DNA of 64,000 bases, taken from assembly GCF_030128875.1 (NCBI RefSeq), contig NZ_CP124620.1, positions 3,669,001-3,733,000 of the forward strand. Direction: 5' to 3'. The DNA is from Stenotrophomonas sp. BIO128-Bstrain. GTDB lineage: Bacteria; Pseudomonadota; Gammaproteobacteria; Xanthomonadales; Xanthomonadaceae. The notes under the pieces were generated by a model. That model did not search any database and had not been told where the DNA came from. It worked only from the letters and a program-made list of their open reading frames with translations. The translations under genes and the position numbers were made by a program. Position 1 is the first letter of the stretch. Every line of letters starts with the position of its first letter. Shown here in pieces: positions 1-7,406 of the stretch.

Positions 1-2409
1 CACGATCACCGGGCCGGGGTGCGCGGCCAGGCACTGTTGCACGTACGGCACCCGCGGTTCCTGCACCGGATGCAGCAGGTTCCAGCGCTCGACCGCCAGG
101 CCATCGCGGCGCAGCTCGGTGAGGCTGGTGGCGCTCCACACGTCGCTGGCGATGCCGAAGTCCTGCTGCAGCAGCGACGCCGCGGCTTCCACTTCGCGCA
201 GGATCGCGCCACTGCCCATCAGCTGCACGCGCAGCGCGGGGTCGCTGTCGGCGGCGGCGGGGTGCAGCAGGTACAGGCCCTTGAGGATGCCCGCTTCACT
301 GCCTTCGGGCAGTGCCGGGTGCGGATAGGCCTCGTTGAGCACGGTGATGTAGTAGTAGATGTCTTCCTGGTCCACGTACATCCGGCGCAGGCCGTCCTGG
401 ATGATCACCGCCAATTCGAAGTTGTAGGTGGGATCGAAGGAGACGCAGCTGGGGATCACCGAGGACAGCACATGGCTGTGGCCGTCGTCGTGCTGCAGCC
501 CCTCGCCCATCAGCGTGGTACGCCCGGAGGTGGCACCGAGCAGGAAGCCGCGGGTGCGCGCATCGGCAGCCGCCCAGGCCAGGTCGCCCACGCGCTGCAG
601 GCCGAACATCGAATAGAAGATGTAGAACGGAATCGTGGCCAGGCCGTGGTTGCTGTAGGCCGTGCCGGCGGCGATCCATGAGCAGATCGCACCGGATTCG
701 TTGATGCCTTCCTGCAGGATCTGGCCGTCCTTGGCTTCCTTGTAATAGCTCAGCTGGCCGGCGTCCTGCGGGGTGTACAACTGGCCGAGGTAGGAGTGGA
801 TGCCGATCTGGCGGAACAGGCCTTCCATGCCGAACGTGCGTGATTCATCGGGCACGATGGGGATGATCAGCTTGCCCAGTTTGGGGTCCTTGAGCAGCGT
901 GGTGAGGATGCGCACGAAGCCCATCGTGGTGGACTGGCCGCGTTCGCCACTGCCCTGCAGCTGGGTGGCGAAGGCCGACAGCGCCGGCACCGGCAACGGA
1001 TCGACGTGGGTCAGGCGCGCCGGCAGCTGGCCGCCCTGGGCCTGGCGGCGCTGCGCGAAATAACGCGCTTCGGCGCTGCCCGGCGCCGGGCGCAGGTAGG
1101 GCATCTCCTCCAGCTGGTCGTCACTGACCGGCAGATCAAACCGATCACGGAACGCACGCACGGCATCGGCGCTCATCTTCTTGAGCTGGTGGTTGATGTT
1201 CTGGCCTTCACCGGCCTCGCCCATGCCGAAGCCCTTGACCGTCTTGGCCAGGATCACGCTTGGCCGGCCGTTGCCGGCGACCGCCTGCGCGTAGGCGGCG
1301 TAGACCTTCTGCGGATCGTGACCGCCGCGCGCGAGCGCCCAGATCTCGTCATCGCTCAGGTCCGCGACCAGGGCCAGCAACTCGGGATACTTGCCGAAGA
1401 AATGCTCGCGCACATAGGCACCGTTCTGCGACTTGAAGGTCTGGTAGTCGCCATCCACGCATTCCATCATGCGCTGGCGCAGCAGGCCGGTGCTGTCCTT
1501 GGCCAGCAGCGCGTCCCAGCCACCGCCCCAGATGACCTTGATGACGTTCCAGCCGGCGGCACGGAAGGTGCCTTCCAGTTCCTGGATGACCTTGGCATTG
1601 CCGCGCACCGGGCCGTCCAGCCGCTGCAGATTGCAGTTCACCACGAACACCAGGTTGTCCAGGCGTTCGCGCCCGGCCACGGAAATGGCGGCCAGCGATT
1701 CGGGCTGGTCCATTTCGCCATCGCCCAGGAAGGCCCAGACCTTGCGGCCCTGATGTTCCTTCAGGCCGCGGTATTCCAGGTAGCGCATGTAGCGCGCCTG
1801 GTAGGCGGCGGTGAGCGGCCCCAGCCCCATCGAGACCGTGGGGAACTGCCAGAAGTCCGGCATCAGGCGCGGGTGCGGATACGAGGACAGGCCATCGCGG
1901 TCGGATTCGCGGCGGAAGTTGTCCATCCGTTCCGGTGCGATGCGGCCTTCGACGAACGCACGGCCGTAGATGCCCGGCGCCGAGTGGCCCTGGATGTAGA
2001 TCATGTCGCCGTCGAAGGTGTCGGTGCGGCCGCGGAAGAAGTGATCGAAGCCGACGTCGTACAGCACCGCTGCGGACTGATACGTGGCGATGTGGCCGCC
2101 CACGTTGGAGTGCTTGCCGGCGCGCAGCACCATCACCATCGCGTTCCAGCGGATCATCGCGTTGAGCCGGCGCTCGATGCCGAGGTCGCCCGGGTAGGCC
2201 GGCTGGCGTTCCACGGGAATGGTGTTGGTGTACGCCGTCCACACACGGCCATGCAGGTCGCCATGGCGGGCCGTGTCCAGCTCGGTCAGCTGGTCCATCA
2301 GGTAGTGCGCGCGCGGGCGGCCGGCGGCGTGGATGACCGCCTCCAGCGACTCACGCCATTCCTGGGTTTCCTGCGGGTCGGTATCGAGGGGGGCGAGCGC
2401 TGGGTTCAT
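1..2409 (-). CDS. aceE: Pyruvate dehydrogenase E1 component, homodimeric type (3' end outside window)
   Basis: E1 decarboxylates pyruvate with thiamine diphosphate and passes the acetyl group to the lipoyl arm of E2, feeding acetyl-CoA to the TCA cycle. The visible part is the N-terminal 803 codons; the family is about 890 residues, so roughly the last 90 are missing at the window edge. The N-terminus reads MNPALAPLDTDPQETQEW. The thiamine-diphosphate motif is present as GDGEMDQPES followed about 20 residues later by VVNCN. The start at 2409 follows a GGAGATGGAC ribosome-binding site. The gene diverges from a LysR gene. The identification is secure at family level; no oddities are seen in the visible part. 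Confidence 0.95.
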   Translation of the reverse strand, partial: MNPALAPLDTDPQETQEWRESLEAVIHAAGRPRAHYLMDQLTELDTARHGDLHGRVWTAYTNTIPVERQPAYPGDLGIERRLNAMIRWNAMVMVLRAGKHSNVGGHIATYQSAAVLYDVGFDHFFRGRTDTFDGDMIYIQGHSAPGIYGRAFVEGRIAPERMDNFRRESDRDGLSSYPHPRLMPDFWQFPTVSMGLGPLTAAYQARYMRYLEYRGLKEHQGRKVWAFLGDGEMDQPESLAAISVAGRERLDNLVFVVNCNLQRLDGPVRGNAKVIQELEGTFRAAGWNVIKVIWGGGWDALLAKDSTGLLRQRMMECVDGDYQTFKSQNGAYVREHFFGKYPELLALVADLSDDEIWALARGGHDPQKVYAAYAQAVAGNGRPSVILAKTVKGFGMGEAGEGQNINHQLKKMSADAVRAFRDRFDLPVSDDQLEEMPYLRPAPGSAEARYFAQRRQAQGGQLPARLTHVDPLPVPALSAFATQLQGSGERGQSTTMGFVRILTTLLKDPKLGKLIIPIVPDESRTFGMEGLFRQIGIHSYLGQLYTPQDAGQLSYYKEAKDGQILQEGINESGAICSWIAAGTAYSNHGLATIPFYIFYSMFGLQRVGDLAWAAADARTRGFLLGATSGRTTLMGEGLQHDDGHSHVLSSVIPSCVSFDPTYNFELAVIIQDGLRRMYVDQEDIYYYITVLNEAYPHPALPEGSEAGILKGLYLLHPAAADSDPALRVQLMGSGAILREVEAAASLLQQDFGIASDVWSATSLTELRRDGLAVERWNLLHPVQEPRVPYVQQCLAAHPGPVIV

Positions 2410-2592
2410 GTCCATCTCCGGGGAAGGCTGCCAGGCCGTGCGCAGGACGCGACGGCAGCGGGGGCGGCACAACGCGGAAGCGGCGTCGCCCAGGCTGCGG
2501 AGCCGGGCGAGCAGGCAACCTGGCGGTTGCGGGACAGGCACGATAAGCAGGGCCCAGCGGGGCGGGTAGACCGGATGGGCTTGGCGCTTTAT

Positions 2593-2605
2593 AAAGAAAT
2601 TCTTT
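2593..2605. promoter_or_regulatory. Perfect AT-rich palindrome between aceE and LysR gene
   Basis: The sequence AAAGAA-A-TTCTTT is a perfect 13-base dyad in an otherwise GC-rich 212-base divergent intergenic region. It overlaps a TATAAA-like element just upstream of the LysR start. It could be an operator for the LysR protein, or it could simply be promoter AT-richness. No other strong element was seen in 2410-2592. Confidence 0.3.
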
Positions 2606-2621
2606 CCAATGGAGCGCGAGA

Positions 2622-3566
2622 ATGGCGGCCAGCATGAACATTCTCCAGTCAATCCGCAGTTTCATCCGGACCGCCGATGCCGGCAGCCTGGCCGCGGCCG
2701 CGCGGACGCTGGGGGTCAGTCCGGCCGCGGTCGGGCAGAACATCGCCCGGCTGGAGGCGCATCTGGGCGTGCGCCTGCTCAACCGCACCACCCGCACCCT
2801 GGCCCTGACCGAGCGCGGCGCGCTGTACCTGGCCCAGGTGCGCCATATCGAGCGCGACCTGCAGCGCGCCCAGGCTGCCGTGACCGATCTGGACGCCACG
2901 CCCGAAGGGCGCCTGCGGATCGCCAGCAGCACCGCCTTCGGCCGGCACGCGCTGGCGCCGCTGCTGCCCTCGCTTCAGGCGCGCTTCCGGCGCCTGGCGA
3001 TCGAACTGCTGCTCACCGACCGCAGCGTGGACCACGCCCACGAAGACGTGGACGTCAGCATCCGGATCGAGCCGCAGTTGGAGGAAGGCCTGGTGGCGCG
3101 CCCGATCGCGCAGGTGCCGTTCGTGTTCTGCGCGGCCCCGTCCTATCTCGCGCGGGCTGGCATTCCCCTGACGCCGGAGGCATTGCGCGAGCACCGCTGT
3201 CTGCTGCTGCGCTACCCGCTGGACGGGCGCTACCTGCCGTGGGGCTTCGTGCGCGACGGCATGCGTTTCGATGCCGAGGTCGCTCCGGCGCTGGTCAGCG
3301 ACGACATCGATGCGCTGGCCGCGATGGCAGTGGCCGGCGGCGGCATCACCCGGCTGGCCGCGTTCGTCGCCGCGCCCTATCTCGCGCGCGGTGAGCTGCA
3401 GGCGCTGTTCGAGCCCGGCGATGCGGAGAGCACGCAGGCCTCACCGGAGCCGATGCGGTTGTTCCTGTGCGTCAGCGATCGCCGCGATCTGACGCCGAAG
3501 GTGCGGGCGCTGATGCAGCACATCATCGAGGGGCTGCCGCCCGCATGGCGGCTGGACGCCGGCTGA
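2622..3566 (+). CDS. LysR-family transcriptional regulator
   Basis: Helix-turn-helix DNA-binding regulator of 314 residues. Residues 1-65 form the winged HTH (SLAAAARTLGVSPAAVGQNI), followed by a periplasmic-binding-protein-like effector domain. The C-terminal half resembles the CrgA/DsdC-like LysR group that acts on short-chain or quinone-type effectors, but the ligand cannot be read from sequence. Start at 2622 is chosen because GGAG lies 7 bases upstream; an in-frame ATG at 2634 has no such site. It diverges from aceE and is convergent with the flavin oxidoreductase at 3618, so the usual inference is control of one of these neighbours or of itself. Confidence 0.85.
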   Translation: MAASMNILQSIRSFIRTADAGSLAAAARTLGVSPAAVGQNIARLEAHLGVRLLNRTTRTLALTERGALYLAQVRHIERDLQRAQAAVTDLDATPEGRLRIASSTAFGRHALAPLLPSLQARFRRLAIELLLTDRSVDHAHEDVDVSIRIEPQLEEGLVARPIAQVPFVFCAAPSYLARAGIPLTPEALREHRCLLLRYPLDGRYLPWGFVRDGMRFDAEVAPALVSDDIDALAAMAVAGGGITRLAAFVAAPYLARGELQALFEPGDAESTQASPEPMRLFLCVSDRRDLTPKVRALMQHIIEGLPPAWRLDAG

Positions 3567-3582
3567 GCGCAGGGCCACCCGG

Positions 3583-3607
3583 GATGCCGGCCAGCGGCCG
3601 GCACGAC
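3583..3607. repeat. SMAG-like palindrome between convergent genes
   Basis: The element ATGCCGGCC-AGC-GGCCGGCA is a near-perfect hairpin. It matches the copy at 14533-14555 but carries GTCG instead of the GTAG head. It sits between the LysR stop and the oxidoreductase stop, where a hairpin could stabilise or terminate both transcripts. Confidence 0.6.
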
Positions 3608-3617
3608 CTTTCGCGGG

Positions 3618-4766
3618 TCAGCGTTCCGGGGCGATGAACACACCGCGTGCTTCGCGCGGTTCGCAGCGCAGGTACTGCGGTGCCGGTGCCACCGAATCGC
3701 CGAGTGCGGCGGCGGCATGCCACGGCCAGCGCGGGTCGTAGAGGATGCCGCGGGCCAGCGCGATCGCATCGGCGTGGCCATGGCGCAGGATCGACTCGGC
3801 CTGCGAGGGCTCGGTGATCAGGCCCACCGCGATGACCGGCATGCGCAGCTTGTGCGCCTTGATCGCCTGCGCGAACGGCACCTGGTAGCCCGGCGACAGC
3901 GGAATCTGCTGGCGCGGGTCATTGCCGCCACTGGAGACGTGCAGGAACTGGCACCCGCGCGCGTCCAGCACGTGCGCCAGGGTCGTGCTCTGCTCGATGT
4001 CCCAGCCGCCGGCCACCCAGTCGCTGGCGGAGATGCGCACACCGACGGCAATGCGATCGGACACCGCTTCGCGCACCGCATCGAACACACGCACCAGCAG
4101 GCGCATGCGGTTCTCCAGCGAACCGCCGTATTCGTCCTCACGGCGATTGCTCAGCGGCGACAGGAACTGGTGCAGCAGGTAACCGTGCGCGGCATGCAGT
4201 TCGATCAGGTCCATGCCCACCCGTTCGGCGCGACGTGCCGCCGCCGCGAAGGCGTCCACGATGGCATCGATACCGGCCAGATCCAGTTCGGTCGGGGTCG
4301 GATCGGTCTTGGCGAACGGCAGCGCGGACGGCGCGACCGTGGGCCACGCGCGCGGATCGGACGGGTCCATCGCGCCGCCGCCTTCCCACGGCTTGTTGAC
4401 CGAGGCCTTGCGGCCGGCATGGCCCAACTGCACGCCAAGCGGCATCGGCGACCACTGCCTGACCGAGGCCACGACCGAGGCCAGCGCGGCTTCGGTAGCG
4501 TCATCCCACAGGCCCAGATCGGCCCAGCTGATGCGGCCTTCCGGCAGCACGGCGGTGGCTTCCAGGATCAGCAGGCCGGCGCCGGACTGCGACAGCTGCC
4601 CGAGGTGGATGCGGTGCCAGTCATTGGCGAGGCCGTCGGTGCAGGAGTACTGGCACATCGGCGCGATCACGATGCGGTTGGGCAGGGACAGGGGGCCGAA
4701 GGAAATGGAGGAAAAGAGCTGGCTCAAGGGGGGAACTCGGGAAGAGGAAATGGAACCGGGCGCCAT
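3618..4766 (-). CDS. NADH:flavin oxidoreductase, YqjM/XenA-type old yellow enzyme
   Basis: FMN-dependent ene-reductase of about 382 residues that reduces activated C=C bonds with NAD(P)H; physiological substrates are typically unknown, and xenobiotics or reactive enones are common targets. The class III signature is visible: an N-terminal PMCQYS with the redox-tuning Cys and the Tyr, then HAAHGYLLHQFLSP with the paired substrate-binding His residues, then NRMRLLVRVFDAVR and a C-terminal GLI...ALARGILYDPRWPWHAA. The start is uncertain. An ATG at 4764-4766 is used; an upstream ATG at 4793 and an in-frame TTG nearer the domain (LSQLFSS) are alternatives. The sirtuin gene follows upstream on the same strand after 58 bases. 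Confidence 0.88.
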   Translation of the reverse strand: MAPGSISSSRVPPLSQLFSSISFGPLSLPNRIVIAPMCQYSCTDGLANDWHRIHLGQLSQSGAGLLILEATAVLPEGRISWADLGLWDDATEAALASVVASVRQWSPMPLGVQLGHAGRKASVNKPWEGGGAMDPSDPRAWPTVAPSALPFAKTDPTPTELDLAGIDAIVDAFAAAARRAERVGMDLIELHAAHGYLLHQFLSPLSNRREDEYGGSLENRMRLLVRVFDAVREAVSDRIAVGVRISASDWVAGGWDIEQSTTLAHVLDARGCQFLHVSSGGNDPRQQIPLSPGYQVPFAQAIKAHKLRMPVIAVGLITEPSQAESILRHGHADAIALARGILYDPRWPWHAAAALGDSVAPAPQYLRCEPREARGVFIAPER

Positions 4767-4824
4767 TGCACTCCTGTGCGGCGGCGGAGGCAACCGTGCC
4801 AGTGGATCAGTGTTTCGCAGCGGC

Positions 4825-5643
4825 TCAGGCGGTGGCGGTCCCCGGCAGCAGGAAGGCCAGCGCGTCGGCGCAGGACTGGTCGACCTTCAGGCTCAGCAGC
4901 GCATCGGCGCGGGTAAGCCCGCGGTTGAGCGCGGCGATCGGCAACCCGGCCTGGGCCGCGGCCTGCACGAAGCGGAAGCCGGAATAGACCATCAGCGAGG
5001 AGCCGACCACCAGCACCGCATCGGCGCGCTGCAGATGGTCGTGAACGGTGGCCACGCGCTCACGCGGCACGCTTTCACCGAAGAACACGACATCCGGCTT
5101 GAGCACGCCGCCGCAGGCCGGGCAGGCCGGCACCTGGAAGGACGAGAAATCCATGTCCAGATCAGCGTCGCCGTCTGGCGCCTGCGCAGCCTCCAGGTGC
5201 TCCCAGCCCGGATTGAGCGCCAACAGCCGGTGCTGGAACGCCTCGCGCGGCGTGCGGGCTTCGCAGCCCATGCAGCGCACCTGGTCCAGCCGACCATGCA
5301 GATCGATCACCGCTTCGCTACCGGCCCGCTGATGCAGCCGGTCGACGTTCTGGGTGAGCAGCAGCTCGACCTGGCCACGCGCTTCCAGCGCAGCGAGCGC
5401 GGCGTGCGTGCGGTTCGGCTGGGCCCAACCGAACCGTGGCCAGCCCAGCAGGCTGCGCGCCCAATAGCGCTGGCGCGTGGCCAGCTCACCCATGAATGCC
5501 TGATAGGTGACCGGCGGCGTCCGCTTCCACTGGCCATCGGCATCGCGGTAATCCGGGATGCCCGAATCGGTGCTGCAGCCCGCGCCGGTCAGCACGAACA
5601 GGCGCTGGGCGCGGTCGATGAACTCGGCGAGAGGTGTGCTCAT
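4825..5643 (-). CDS. SIR2-family NAD-dependent protein deacylase
   Basis: A 272-residue sirtuin that removes acyl groups from lysines using NAD, releasing nicotinamide and O-acyl-ADP-ribose. Rossmann motif LTGAGCSTDSGIPDYRD (residues about 17-33), TQNVDRLH with the Asn-Asp pair, and the catalytic His in DLHG are present. The zinc site is intact as CMGC plus CPAC. GSSLMVYSG marks the NAD ribose site. The length and the CMGC spacing fit the SIRT4-like class II group rather than E. coli CobB. It lies in a same-strand run with the oxidoreductase downstream and a thioesterase upstream, with 54-58-base gaps, so co-transcription is possible but not proven. Confidence 0.92.
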   Translation of the reverse strand: MSTPLAEFIDRAQRLFVLTGAGCSTDSGIPDYRDADGQWKRTPPVTYQAFMGELATRQRYWARSLLGWPRFGWAQPNRTHAALAALEARGQVELLLTQNVDRLHQRAGSEAVIDLHGRLDQVRCMGCEARTPREAFQHRLLALNPGWEHLEAAQAPDGDADLDMDFSSFQVPACPACGGVLKPDVVFFGESVPRERVATVHDHLQRADAVLVVGSSLMVYSGFRFVQAAAQAGLPIAALNRGLTRADALLSLKVDQSCADALAFLLPGTATA

Positions 5644-5697
5644 GGACAGCAGATGGGGGCGCAGGGGGGGTGAGGCAATCCGGAGATCGGCAGCCGC

Positions 5698-6111
5698 TTA
5701 CGGGCCCGGGATGTCACCCGGCAGCGACGGGACACTGGTCGGGTGGCCGTCGGCATCCAGCGCGATCATCACGAAGTGCCCGCGCGTGCACAGCTTGCGC
5801 TCGCCGGTGTGGAGATCTTCGGCGATCAGTTCCACTTCCACCTTCATCGAGCTGCGCCCGACTTCGACGATGCGGCCGACGGTTTCCACCATCTGGCCGA
5901 TGCGGATCGGCAGCTTGAAATCGACCTGGTCCGAGCGCGCGGTGACCACGGTGCGGCGCGAGTAGCGGGCCGCGGCCAGGAACGCCGCCTTGTCCATCCA
6001 GGCCAGTGCCTGGCCACCGAACAGAGTGCCCAGGTGGTTGGTGTGGTTGGGGAACACGATCTCGGCCATGCGGACTTCGATGGGCGGGATGGTTTCGGGG
6101 ATCGGGGTCAT
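5698..6111 (-). CDS. Acyl-CoA thioesterase, hotdog fold (YciA-like)
   Basis: A 137-residue single-hotdog thioesterase that hydrolyses acyl-CoA to free acid and CoA. The family signature is the segment NHLGTLFGGQALAWMDKAA, in which the Asn-His and the Gly-Gly-Gln-turn with the following Asp build the active site. The following RSDQVDFKLPIRIGQ strand is typical. It matches the cytoplasmic YciA/BACH group in length. I saw no clear ribosome-binding site for the ATG at 6111. A downstream ATG (MAEIVFP) lies at the edge of the fold and is less likely. Confidence 0.88.
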   Translation of the reverse strand: MTPIPETIPPIEVRMAEIVFPNHTNHLGTLFGGQALAWMDKAAFLAAARYSRRTVVTARSDQVDFKLPIRIGQMVETVGRIVEVGRSSMKVEVELIAEDLHTGERKLCTRGHFVMIALDADGHPTSVPSLPGDIPGP

Positions 6112-6188
6112 GGCGGGGGCCGGGAGTGGTGGGGTGGCGCGGATGATACGACAGGGGGGTGGATGGGTCGCGTAGAGCGCAGACGAAA

Positions 6189-6213
6189 AAGCCCCGGAAC
6201 AGGTCCGGGGCTC
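6189..6213 (-). terminator. Intrinsic terminator of nrdAB
   Basis: On the minus strand AGCCCCGGA-cctgt-TCCGGGGCT is followed directly by a run of five T. It sits 27 bases beyond the nrdB stop codon and points the right way to end the nrdAB transcript. The stem is GC-rich and perfectly paired. Confidence 0.85.
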
Positions 6214-6239
6214 TTCGGAATCACGACGCGAGCGTCAGA

Positions 6240-7259
6240 TCAGAACGACATGTCGAACGACACTTCGCCCTTCACGCCCACCTGGTAGGCCGACGAACGG
6301 CGCTCGAAGAAGTTGGTCAACTCCTGCACGTCCTGCAGCTCCATGAAGCTCAGCGGATTGCGCACGTTGTACTTCTTCTCCATGCCCAGGCGATGGAAAT
6401 GATTGTCCGCGCAATGCTGCAGATACTGGCGCATGTCACGCGTCGAAATGCCTGCCACGCCGCCCGACAGCACGTCCTCGGCGAACTGCACTTCGCACTC
6501 GATCGCCTCGGCCAGCATGTCATACACCTGCTGCTTCATCGCATCGTCGAACAGGTCCGGCTCTTCCTCGCGGATCACGTCCACGCACTCGAAGGCGAAC
6601 TCCATGTGCGCGCTCTCGTCGCGGAACACCCAGTTGGTGCCCGAGGCCAGACCGTTGAGCAGGCCACGCGAACGGAAGTAGTACACGTAGGCGAAAGCTG
6701 CAAAGAAGAACAGGCCCTCGATGCACGCCGCAAAGCAGATCTGGTTGAGCAGGAACTGGCGACGCTCGTCACGGGTCTCGATGCGCTTCAGGTTCTGGAT
6801 CGAGTCGATCCACTTGAAGCAGAAGTCCGCCTTCTTCTTGATCGAGTCGATGTTCTCCACCGCGTCGAACGCCTTGGCGCGCTCGTCCGGATCGGGCAGG
6901 TAGTTGTCGAGCAGGGTCAGGTAGAACTGCACGTGCAGCGCTTCTTCGTACAGCTGGCGCGACAGGTACATGCGCGCTTCCGGCGCATTCAGATGCTGAT
7001 ACAGGTTCAGCACCAGATTGTTGGACACGATCGAATCGCCGGTGGCGAAGAACGCGACCAGGCGGTGGATCAGGTGGCGCTCGCCCGGCGACATCTTGCC
7101 GTGCAGGTCGCTGATGTCGATCTGGAAGTTGATTTCCTCGACCGTCCAGGTGTTCTTGATGGCGTTGCGATACATGTCATAGAACTGCGGGTAGCGCATC
7201 GGGCGCAACGTCAGTTCGAAACCTGGATCGAGCAGCATTTGACGAGGCTTGTCGGCCAT
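6240..7259 (-). CDS. nrdB: Class Ia ribonucleotide reductase, beta (radical) subunit
   Basis: NrdB holds the diiron-tyrosyl radical that starts reduction of ribonucleotides in NrdA. The 339-residue protein keeps the ligands: Asp in FATGDSIVSNN, Glu and His in EEALHVQFY with the radical Tyr four residues after the His, Glu in ACIEGLFFF, and Glu/His in RDESAHMEF. So it is a Tyr-radical enzyme, not a Tyr-less Mn/Fe type. Start at 7259 is set by AAGGA about 10 bases upstream; an upstream ATG at 7292 lacks this. It follows nrdA after a 147-base gap that carries palindromic repeats, which may modulate the alpha:beta ratio. Confidence 0.96.
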   Translation of the reverse strand: MADKPRQMLLDPGFELTLRPMRYPQFYDMYRNAIKNTWTVEEINFQIDISDLHGKMSPGERHLIHRLVAFFATGDSIVSNNLVLNLYQHLNAPEARMYLSRQLYEEALHVQFYLTLLDNYLPDPDERAKAFDAVENIDSIKKKADFCFKWIDSIQNLKRIETRDERRQFLLNQICFAACIEGLFFFAAFAYVYYFRSRGLLNGLASGTNWVFRDESAHMEFAFECVDVIREEEPDLFDDAMKQQVYDMLAEAIECEVQFAEDVLSGGVAGISTRDMRQYLQHCADNHFHRLGMEKKYNVRNPLSFMELQDVQELTNFFERRSSAYQVGVKGEVSFDMSF

Positions 7260-7281
7260 GGTGTTTCGTCCTTCTTGGCAA

Positions 7282-7306
7282 CGACCGACCAACGGTCGGT
7301 CGCTAC
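7282..7306 (-). repeat. SMAG repeat in the nrdA-nrdB gap
   Basis: Read on the minus strand, GTAG is followed by CGACCGACC-gtt-GGTCGGTCG, a perfect 9-base stem. A second, weaker palindrome (CGCCGAC-gttg-GTCGGCG) lies at about 7350-7367. Both are within an operon, where REP-type hairpins can stabilise or partly terminate the upstream message. Confidence 0.75.
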
Positions 7307-7406
7307 CGGATGTGTGATTTTTCCGGCGGAACCGGTGTTCCCGGATAGGCGCCGACGTTGGTCGGCGTACCCGGCGGTGCCGGCCCGGTGGGCCGGCACG
7401 CCTTGG

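Noticed and set aside
1006..2637. Long plus-strand open frame (543 codons) opposite aceE
   Set aside because: It is antisense to a clearly conserved gene and has the Arg/Ala/His-rich composition of a GC-rich shadow frame. The same holds for 6159-8774 opposite nrdAB, 59068-61224 opposite the kinase and 50855-53887 opposite the M16 gene.
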